The position numbers and the translations under genes are program-made. From B21-G16 sp003644825 [NCBI: Candidatus Zhuqueibacterota bacterium] (lineage in GTDB: Bacteria; SM23-31; B21-G16), in assembly GCA_003644825.1 (NCBI GenBank), contig QNDJ01000023.1, positions 1-10,929 on the forward strand: a stretch of 10,929 nucleotides of DNA, in the 5' to 3' direction. Shown piece after piece: positions 1 through 6,085 of the stretch. The notes under the pieces are model-generated. The model was not told where the DNA came from, searched no databases, and saw nothing but the letters and a program-made list of their open reading frames with translations. Numbering within the stretch: the stretch's first letter is position 1; every line of letters starts with the position of its first letter.

Positions 1-1106
1 CATTTTTTGATATGAAAGATGCCTATGTTACAGAACATATTGTGGAAGAGAATGAACTTCTTCTTACGAGTGGTGTTTGGGGAGTTGGGGAGCTCTTTTA
101 TGTACCACCTGATACAGACAAGGGTAAAGGACAAGTTTGGATTCGAGACTTTAAGCCATTTCAAATTGCAAAAGTAGATTTAGAGTATTTTATTGAATGC
201 CGACAATATTTTACTACTACTGAGTGGATTGACTTATTAGTATCGAGCATGGGATTCAGTCCTACCGTTAATAATGAACAACAAAAGATGTTACTTTTAA
301 CTCGCATGCTTCCTCTTATTGAGCCTAGGGTTAATCTAGTTGAGTTGGCTCCGAAAGGTACAGGTAAATCATTTGTTTTCGATCACCTTTCCAGATATGC
401 TCGAGTTATAGGAGGTGGTAAGGTTTCCCCCGCAGTATTATTCCATAATAATCAAACCCATGAACCCGGGCTTGTAACTAGATATGATACTGTAGTGTTA
501 GACGAAGTTCAGAGTGTTCGCGGTGATAGTGCTGGCGAATTAATCGCTATGCTTAAGGTTTATCTAGAATCCGGGAAATTTAGTCGTGGGAAAACAGAGG
601 CAACAGCTGAAGCAGGATTTGTTATGTTAGCAAATATAACCTTAGATGAGAAACATATTCCTATTAATCTTGAAAAAGGAATTTTTAGAGAATTCCCTAA
701 TTTTCTCCAAGAGACCGCATTCATTGACCGCATACATGGTGTAATTCCTGGTTGGTACTTACCTCGCGTAACCCAAGATACTCCATCTGTATATTTAGGA
801 TTCAAGGGAGATTTATTTGCTGAAGTATTGCATGTTTTAAGAAAAGATCTGAGGTACACAGACTATGTAAATGTAAATATGCGTCTTTTAGGTTGTGATG
901 ATTTACGTGACAAAAAGGCTATTACTAGAACTGCTACAGCTTATTTTAAATTGCTTTTCCCTAATCTTAAAGTAAGTAAGAAGGAATTTGTGAAGTATTG
1001 TGTCCAGCCAGCGATTGAACTAAGGCAACAAATTCGAGATGAGTTATGGAAAATGGATAAGGAATATGAAAAAGTGGACATTAAAGTAGCCCTTCCTACT
1101 TTTTAG
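1..1106 (+). CDS. brxL: BREX system protein BrxL, short form (5' end cut by window edge)
   Basis: This is an AAA+ ATPase of BREX phage-defence systems. The reading frame is open to the left edge (Phe-Phe-Asp precede the Met at 12), so that Met is internal and roughly the first 80-110 residues are missing. Numbering from that Met: Walker A APKGTGKS at 113-120, Walker B VVLDE at 161-165, the segment KFSRG at 189-193, a sensor-like Asn in LANIT near 208, and FIDRIHGVIPGW at 237-248 with a candidate arginine finger at R240. These match BrxL as I remember it. The frame stops at TAG soon after the AAA+ region, with no room for a C-terminal Lon (S16) protease domain. That fits the short BrxL family (TIGR02688, about 470 residues, typically downstream of pglZ) rather than the long form of about 680. 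It is probably the last gene of a BREX operon lying to the left, which is inference. It converges on the next gene. The family is near certain; completeness of the 3' end is likely. Confidence 0.9.
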   Translation, partial: FFDMKDAYVTEHIVEENELLLTSGVWGVGELFYVPPDTDKGKGQVWIRDFKPFQIAKVDLEYFIECRQYFTTTEWIDLLVSSMGFSPTVNNEQQKMLLLTRMLPLIEPRVNLVELAPKGTGKSFVFDHLSRYARVIGGGKVSPAVLFHNNQTHEPGLVTRYDTVVLDEVQSVRGDSAGELIAMLKVYLESGKFSRGKTEATAEAGFVMLANITLDEKHIPINLEKGIFREFPNFLQETAFIDRIHGVIPGWYLPRVTQDTPSVYLGFKGDLFAEVLHVLRKDLRYTDYVNVNMRLLGCDDLRDKKAITRTATAYFKLLFPNLKVSKKEFVKYCVQPAIELRQQIRDELWKMDKEYEKVDIKVALPTF

Positions 1107-1165
1107 TTTCAATATGTGTTGGATAAGCATATTCATAATTTATAATAATAACAGGTAGATAGAAA

Positions 1166-1191
1166 ATAATAATGTTATTATACTTTTTTTT
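1166..1191 (+). terminator. Weak AT-only hairpin with T tract after brxL
   Basis: Perfect 7-base inverted repeat, ATAATAA (1166-1172) and TTATTAT (1175-1181), followed two bases later by eight T residues (1184-1191). It lies in the 112-base gap between two convergent genes. The stem has no G-C pair, so it is a weak terminator candidate. Read on the minus strand it is followed by only four T residues. Nothing else is recognisable in this gap. Confidence 0.35.
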
Positions 1192-1218
1192 ATGTTACTG
1201 TTTATTCTTTTTGTATTC

Positions 1219-3102
1219 CTATCTTTTAGAGCCGCTACATCCTGGCATACGAAATGCACCAATTCGTGTTGAATAGCCCTCAGCACCCTTCTTAATATAA
1301 TCGCCTACATACCAGATTGTGCAGTCATCTACTGGATCTATTGCGGTTTGAGAGTAGTCCTCCCATCGTTTTGTATTTGTTTGTGCTGCTTCACCTTCAA
1401 CAAGAATAGCTTCCTGTAAGGTCAGTATACCCGGGGGGTCATCCGATAGCCTTCCTGCGAATCGCTGACCCGGAAAATGTCTTGCATCACAATAAGAGTA
1501 TCCAATACCAATATTACCCATAGCATCTATAGCCGGGCTGGCCATCCATCGGTACCCCCCACCCGGTGCATAGGTACCCTGCTGGTAAAGTTTAACATTT
1601 CGGTTTTTATCCAGCCTGAATTCATACCATCGTACTCCACCACCCCCTGAGGAGGTTTTTACTGAATGAACAGCTACAATTGACTCTCTATCACCGATTC
1701 GCCGATACACCAAACGTGCCATAATCTTGTCTCCCTGTGCATCAAGTCGCTGGTCTGTTCCCTGTTGTGGTACACACTCGGTCAACTGGCCATTGCCAAG
1801 ATAGTGATATGGTGCTACAGGAATCTTCTCAGGACCTTCAAGTTTTGTCTTAGACGGATCGTCCCAGTTCACATAAAACTTCCATACGTAGATTCCATCG
1901 TCCTCAAAGATATTTTTTAACTGTGTCCCTCCCGTAGCCATCATAATACTCGGAGCCCCTGCCGGGGGGAGTTGTTTTCCATCAAGGTCAGCATTAATAA
2001 TGAAATTTACGCCATCAATAATAAAGCCCTGTTCGATGGCATCCTCACCCTTGAGCATCTTTTCTCGCTCCACAACATACGCATGCTTCTGTATTACATT
2101 ATCACCGGTACTTGTTGTTACATAGTAACCATCTGGCCAGATTGCCGGTCGTGGATAATCAGGAAATAGCGGCCTGAGGAACTCATAACGATAATAAGAC
2201 CCGAGCGGGTCAGAACCTGTACTGACAGCATAGCATATTGCATAAGGACCCTGTTCGTTCTGGAGTTTTCTTTTCTTTCTTTTTTCCCTCATAAGGGCAC
2301 GCATTCTGGTTTCAGCTTCTATTTCTTCAGGTGTTGGTCTGGGTGGTTGATAAAGAAGTTCAGCTACTCCGGGTTGCCCTTTAACGGCAGGTTGACTTAT
2401 ATGAACAAGTTCACCTGCCATTATTTCAGTTTGTTCCTTTTTCCTGTGGGAGAGACGCCTGAATATCGGCATTACGATTAACCATCTGTCAGCGAGCTGG
2501 TCATAGCGCACAACCGCATCTCCATTGTTGATTTTGTCAGCATCTCCAAAACCTCTAAAAACATTGTTTGTTTTAACAGGCCCATATAGAACTTTTCCTG
2601 TTGTGTCAAATAATGCTCCCTTTTTTGTAAAAATTGCCATACGAGAGTTTACAATCTGAACAATGTGGTTCGGACCAACAGCCAGTGAGTTATCAGATGG
2701 GTTACGAAACCTGGCAGTACCCTGAGGACCTTCAAAACCTTCGCCGAGTCCATCGAAACTCGCAACTATCTCGGGAGAAGGTTTTGTTCCCTGCTCTGTT
2801 TGTTCAACCGATGCTGATGTAAGCTGGAGATTTGCTGATTTTGATAGGTCAATATTATCTTTCTCTTTAACAAAATCTGGATAAAAAGATCGAGACAAGA
2901 CTCCTTCTTCATCTTTATCGTTAGTAATTGGTATCGATACAAGGGGTTGTGAAACATCGTGTGCAACAGCATAATTGACCATTACTGTCCTGTTGAATAC
3001 TCGATCCCGGGTTTCAGAATATTGCAGAATAAAAGCACCAGATACAACAAGTATTATTATAATAAGAGCTGATATAATTAAAAAACGATATCTATAAAAC
3101 AT
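1219..3102 (-). CDS. Membrane-anchored or secreted conserved protein of unknown function, probable beta-propeller-like fold
   Basis: A 627-residue protein with a basic N-terminus and a hydrophobic segment at about residues 7-27, either a signal peptide or a membrane anchor; the rest is predicted outside the cytoplasm. The body is rich in Gly, Trp and Tyr with blade-like stretches, for example SLAVGPNHIVQIVNSR (139-154), DGIYVWKFYVNW (402-413), RWMASPAIDAMGNIGIGYS (518-536) and DPVDDCTIWYVGDY (589-602). This looks like a beta-propeller. A highly charged helical insertion (about 256-284, ending in a KRKKRK run) interrupts it. There are five cysteines (290, 443, 538, 594, 622). I recall similar long secreted proteins in several bacterial phyla but no known function, and I see no catalytic motif. 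The start is supported by GGAGGTG at 3108-3114. Sampled lines are about 43-47% G+C, richer than the genes to the right. Confidence 0.85.
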   Translation of the reverse strand: MFYRYRFLIISALIIIILVVSGAFILQYSETRDRVFNRTVMVNYAVAHDVSQPLVSIPITNDKDEEGVLSRSFYPDFVKEKDNIDLSKSANLQLTSASVEQTEQGTKPSPEIVASFDGLGEGFEGPQGTARFRNPSDNSLAVGPNHIVQIVNSRMAIFTKKGALFDTTGKVLYGPVKTNNVFRGFGDADKINNGDAVVRYDQLADRWLIVMPIFRRLSHRKKEQTEIMAGELVHISQPAVKGQPGVAELLYQPPRPTPEEIEAETRMRALMREKRKKRKLQNEQGPYAICYAVSTGSDPLGSYYRYEFLRPLFPDYPRPAIWPDGYYVTTSTGDNVIQKHAYVVEREKMLKGEDAIEQGFIIDGVNFIINADLDGKQLPPAGAPSIMMATGGTQLKNIFEDDGIYVWKFYVNWDDPSKTKLEGPEKIPVAPYHYLGNGQLTECVPQQGTDQRLDAQGDKIMARLVYRRIGDRESIVAVHSVKTSSGGGGVRWYEFRLDKNRNVKLYQQGTYAPGGGYRWMASPAIDAMGNIGIGYSYCDARHFPGQRFAGRLSDDPPGILTLQEAILVEGEAAQTNTKRWEDYSQTAIDPVDDCTIWYVGDYIKKGAEGYSTRIGAFRMPGCSGSKR

Positions 3103-3128
3103 TGTTACACCTCCACAAATTGAACAAT

Positions 3129-3157
3129 AATATAATAATTTTTTAATTTTAAAACAA
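3129..3157 (-). promoter_or_regulatory. Possible promoter of the secreted-protein gene
   Basis: On the minus strand TTGTTT (3152-3157) and TATATT (3129-3134) are 17 bases apart. They would give a transcript with a leader of about 20 bases carrying the strong Shine-Dalgarno at 3108-3114. The -10 element matches 5 of 6 consensus positions but the -35 only 3 of 6. The region is so AT-rich that a chance match is quite possible. Confidence 0.3.
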
Positions 3158-3218
3158 CAAGCTGGAATATAATTTTAAAATATACTATTTTGTAAAAGGT
3201 GGGTTTTCAGTTAACAAT

Positions 3219-3237
3219 AAAAAAATGTCGGAGCGAC
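3219..3237 (-). terminator. T tract directly after tRNA-Pro
   Basis: The minus strand has seven T residues (3225 to 3219) within three bases of the tRNA discriminator base. The preceding GC-rich arm (CGCTCCGACATT, 3235-3224) pairs perfectly with bases 3307-3296 at the other end of the tRNA. Together they could end the ald-merR-tRNA transcript, although the loop is an entire tRNA and thus far larger than in a normal terminator. Confidence 0.35.
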
Positions 3238-3302
3238 TGGATTTGAACCAGCGACCCCCAGACCCCCAGTCTGGTGCGCTAACCGGACTGCGCTACGCTC
3301 CG
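3228..3302 (-). tRNA. tRNA-Pro (anticodon GGG)
   Basis: A full cloverleaf is visible on the minus strand. The acceptor stem is CGGAGCG paired with CGCTCCG, followed by discriminator A at 3228. T8-A9 comes next, then a D-stem GCGC/GCGC. The anticodon stem CCAGA/TCTGG carries the loop CTGGGGG, giving anticodon GGG, which reads CCC and CCU. The T-arm is GCTGG-TTCAAAT-CCAGT. C1-G72 and A73 are the proline identity elements known from bacteria. The 3' CCA is not encoded: A73 is followed by CAT. The tRNA begins 3 bases after the merR stop codon and is probably processed from the same transcript. Confidence 0.96.
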
Positions 3303-3305
3303 ACA

Positions 3306-3638
3306 TTATGAAAGAATATCTAAAACATCCTTCAGTTCTTTTCTGATTTCTTTTATTTTTTCTTTGATATTACCCTTTTTTTTATCGAGTTCTTCTTCTT
3401 CCTTCAGTTTTCTTCTGGCTCCTTCAATAGTATACTTTTGATTGTATAAGAGGTCTTTAATTCTACGAAGATATTTAATATCTCTTTCCCGGTAAATACG
3501 GTTTCCTGCTCTGTTTTTAGTTGGTTTTAAACCAGGAAATTCTGTTTCCCAGTATCTCAGCACATGCTGTTTCAAGCCTGTAATCCGGGAAACTTCGCTT
3601 ATTGAATAATAGAGTTTTTTTATTTCACCGCTCTGCAT
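3306..3638 (-). CDS. Small MerR-family transcriptional regulator
   Basis: A 110-residue cytoplasmic DNA-binding protein. Residues about 10-80 form a MerR-type winged helix: YYSISEVSRITGLKQHVLRYW (10-30) is the helix-turn-helix, followed by the wing with NRAGNRIYRERDI (42-54) and a second helix pair ending in ARRKLKEE. Residues 81-110 are a Lys/Glu-rich dimerisation helix. There is no cysteine and no effector-binding domain, so it is unlikely to be a metal or redox sensor of the classical MerR/SoxR kind. It follows ald by 11 bases and ends 3 bases before tRNA-Pro. As I recall, a similar short MerR protein precedes tRNA-Pro in many proteobacteria after pheT-ihfA, so the merR/tRNA-Pro pairing may be old. 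The Shine-Dalgarno (AGCGGA) is weak, suggesting coupling to ald translation. Its target genes are unknown. Confidence 0.9.
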   Translation of the reverse strand: MQSGEIKKLYYSISEVSRITGLKQHVLRYWETEFPGLKPTKNRAGNRIYRERDIKYLRRIKDLLYNQKYTIEGARRKLKEEEELDKKKGNIKEKIKEIRKELKDVLDILS

Positions 3639-3649
3639 TTTATTCCGCT

Positions 3650-4762
3650 TTATATAATATCATCAATAGGTGTATATTTAAGGCCAAATGCATCCGAAAC
3701 ACCTTTATATGTTATTTTTTTATCAATAATGTTCACACCTTTTTTCAGTTCTTCATTTTCTTTGATGGCTTTCTCATAACCTTTATTTGCAAGTTCCAGT
3801 GCATACGGAAAGGTAGCATTATTAAGGGCTTTTGTTGAAGTAATTGGCACAGCACCCGGCATATTTGCAACACAGTAATGCAAAATTCCATCAACAACAA
3901 ATGTAGGATCATCATGAGTAGTAGGATGAGTAGTTTCAACACAACCACCCTGGTCAACTGCAACATCTACGATAACAGATCCAGGTTTCATTAACTTCAG
4001 CATTTCTCTTGTTATAAGTTTTGGTGCTTTTGCACCCGTAATTAATACACCACCAACGACAAGGTCAGCTGTTTTCAGGCTATCTCTTATTGTATGTGCG
4101 TCAGAATATAATGTAAATACATTTCTGGGCATAATTTCACTTAAATATCTTAAACGGTCAACATTAATATCAAGGATTGTAACTTTTGCACCAAAACCTG
4201 CGGCGATTATGGCGGCATTACTTCCGACTACACCCCCACCCAGTATTAAAACATTTGCAGGATCAACACCAGGAACACCACCCAGAAGGATGCCTCGACC
4301 ACCTTTCATTTTCTCAAGAAATTCTGCTCCAACCTGGATTGCCATCCTTCCTGCAACTTCACTCATCGGTGTTAATAAAGGAAGGGTTCCATCCGATTTC
4401 TCCACTGTTTCATACGCAATAGAAATTGCCCCAGAATTCATCATAAACTCTGTTAGATTTCTATCTGCTGCAAAATGAAAATACGTAAACAAAACAAGCC
4501 CTTCTCTTATATATGGGAATTCCTGAGGAAGCGGCTCTTTTACTTTTAGAATCATATCTGCTTTTTTAAAGACCTCTTCAGGCGTATCAAGAATAATAGC
4601 ACCACTGTTCTTGTAGTCCTCATCCGAATAACCAGCGCCCATTCCAGCATTTTTCTCAATGTAGACTTTATGCCCGTTAGATGTTAGTGCTTCAGCACCC
4701 GCTGGTAATAAAGCAACCCTGTATTCTTCATTTTTAATCTCTTTTGGAACTCCAATATTCAT
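3650..4762 (-). CDS. ald: Alanine dehydrogenase
   Basis: Cytoplasmic enzyme that oxidatively deaminates L-alanine with NAD+ to pyruvate, ammonium and NADH, or runs in reverse to assimilate ammonium. The length of 370 residues is typical. The N-terminus MNIGVPKEIKNEEYRVAL is the family signature with substrate-binding R15. K75 lies in VKEPLP, H96 in FHFAAD and D270 in VDVAVDQGG; these match the pyruvate-binding and catalytic positions of characterised enzymes. The Rossmann loop is LILGGGVVG (172-180), and D198 at the end of the next strand favours NAD+ over NADP+. There is no membrane domain, which separates it from transhydrogenase PntA. The start is fixed by AAGGAGG at 4767-4773. An 81-base gap to the upstream peptidase gene contains a plausible promoter, and merR follows closely. 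Confidence 0.97.
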   Translation of the reverse strand: MNIGVPKEIKNEEYRVALLPAGAEALTSNGHKVYIEKNAGMGAGYSDEDYKNSGAIILDTPEEVFKKADMILKVKEPLPQEFPYIREGLVLFTYFHFAADRNLTEFMMNSGAISIAYETVEKSDGTLPLLTPMSEVAGRMAIQVGAEFLEKMKGGRGILLGGVPGVDPANVLILGGGVVGSNAAIIAAGFGAKVTILDINVDRLRYLSEIMPRNVFTLYSDAHTIRDSLKTADLVVGGVLITGAKAPKLITREMLKLMKPGSVIVDVAVDQGGCVETTHPTTHDDPTFVVDGILHYCVANMPGAVPITSTKALNNATFPYALELANKGYEKAIKENEELKKGVNIIDKKITYKGVSDAFGLKYTPIDDII

Positions 4763-4807
4763 ATAACCTCCTTAAAATTCATATCAATAACATCATTAAT
4801 TTCTAAT

Positions 4808-4835
4808 AATATAAAAAACTTTTCTTAAATCTCAA
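4808..4835 (-). promoter_or_regulatory. Probable sigma-70-type promoter of ald-merR-tRNA-Pro
   Basis: On the minus strand TTGAGA (4830-4835, 5 of 6 consensus positions) and TATATT (4808-4813, 5 of 6) are separated by 16 bases. Transcription would start near 4801 and leave a leader of roughly 38 bases before ald. It sits in the only sizeable gap (81 bases) within the block from 3306 to 10929, which supports a separate ald transcript. No clear MerR operator dyad was seen in the spacer. Confidence 0.42.
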
Positions 4836-4843
4836 AACAAAAA

Positions 4844-6085
4844 TTAATTATCAGGAATAATCATTGTGGTATATAGATTATCCTCACACAACAGTTTTTC
4901 CGCCAGTTCTCTTATTTCCTCTTTCTTGACTTTTTCAATTCCATCCAGGACCTGGTCAAGAGTTATATATTCTTCAAGATACATTTCCATTCTACCAAGC
5001 CTTGTCATTCTACTTTCAGTGCTTTCCAGTCCAAGCATTAAATTTCCTTTCAACTGGGATTTTGCCATTTCAACTTCATCATCGGTTAACCTGTCATTTT
5101 TTATTTTGCTAAATTCCTTTATAATCAGCTTAATGGAGTCATCTACTTTTTCAGGTTCAGTTCCAATGTATGCTCCAAATACACCACTGTCTTCATAGAA
5201 ATCTATGAAAGAGTATATATTATATGCAATTCCCAGTTTTTCCCTGATATTCTGGAACAATCTTGAGCTCATTCCACCACCCAGCAGAACGTTCAATACC
5301 ATCAACGAATACTTTTTTTCATCCTTATAAGAAAGTGCTTTACATCCAATACATATATGAGCCTGAGATACATTTTTTCGAAAAATATTATTTTTCCCCC
5401 CCTTTTTAAATTCCTCTTTTTTTATTTCTGATAAAATGGCTGGATTAAACCTGAAATGTTCTTCTATAGTTCTACATAATTTTTCGTGGTCCAGATTGCC
5501 TGCTGCTGAAATTACAACTCTTCCTGATGTATAGTTTTTTTTCCAGAAATCCAAAACTTCATTTCTATCCAGATTATAAATATTTTTTATAGAACCAAGA
5601 ACAGAAAGACCAAGGGGGTGTTTATAAAACAGATTCTCCTGAAAATATTCATGGACAAGTTCATCAGGGGTATCCTGTAAGCTTTTAATTTCTTCAATAA
5701 CTACCTGTTTTTCTTTCTGTAAATCATTTACATTAAAGAGTGGTCGAGATGTAATGTCAGCAAGAATATCAATTGCTACTGGCAGATATTCGTCGAGGAA
5801 ATGAGCATAAAAACAGGTCAACTCTTTACCGGTAAAGGCATTTAAATTGCCACCAACAGATTCCATAGATTGGGCGATTTCCTTTGCAGACCTTTTCTCG
5901 GTACCTTTAAAAACCATATGTTCTATAAAATGGGAAATGCCATTATTATGTGTATTTTCCCACCTTGAACCAACCTTAAACCACACACCAAGAGAGATGG
6001 AACGAACATAGGGAATTTGTTCGGTAACTACTCTTATGCCATTATCAGTGATTGATTTCTGGAACTTAAGATTCGGAGGACTCAT
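4844..6085 (-). CDS. M16 (pitrilysin/insulinase-family) zinc peptidase
   Basis: A 413-residue metallopeptidase similar to bacterial processing-peptidase-like proteins such as Bacillus MlpA/YmxG. The inverted zinc motif HFIEH lies at residues 52-56 (zinc ligands H52 and H56, catalytic E55). The third ligand is a Glu in VVIEEIKS, E132 by the usual spacing of about 76 residues. The C-terminal half carries the second M16 domain, including GGGMSSRLFQNIREKLGIAY (268-287) with the conserved Arg and Tyr. It appears catalytically competent. No signal peptide is seen, so it is probably cytoplasmic. Its start codon overlaps the pnp stop by one base (TAATG), with AAGGAG just inside the pnp end, indicating coupled translation. 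A peptidase of this type next to pnp is a recurring arrangement in bacteria. The physiological substrate is unknown. Confidence 0.95.
   Translation of the reverse strand: MSPPNLKFQKSITDNGIRVVTEQIPYVRSISLGVWFKVGSRWENTHNNGISHFIEHMVFKGTEKRSAKEIAQSMESVGGNLNAFTGKELTCFYAHFLDEYLPVAIDILADITSRPLFNVNDLQKEKQVVIEEIKSLQDTPDELVHEYFQENLFYKHPLGLSVLGSIKNIYNLDRNEVLDFWKKNYTSGRVVISAAGNLDHEKLCRTIEEHFRFNPAILSEIKKEEFKKGGKNNIFRKNVSQAHICIGCKALSYKDEKKYSLMVLNVLLGGGMSSRLFQNIREKLGIAYNIYSFIDFYEDSGVFGAYIGTEPEKVDDSIKLIIKEFSKIKNDRLTDDEVEMAKSQLKGNLMLGLESTESRMTRLGRMEMYLEEYITLDQVLDGIEKVKKEEIRELAEKLLCEDNLYTTMIIPDN

Noticed and set aside
12-14. ATG as the start of brxL
   Set aside because: The frame is open to the left edge, there is no convincing Shine-Dalgarno, and BrxL proteins have about 80-110 residues before this point.
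3302-3304. tRNA 5' end at 3304 with a longer acceptor stem
   Set aside because: Placing T8-A9 and the GCGC D-stem at their standard positions puts base 1 at 3302; the two extra pairs belong to the leader-trailer helix.
3306-3638. Metal- or redox-responsive MerR regulator
   Set aside because: The protein has no cysteine and no C-terminal sensor domain.
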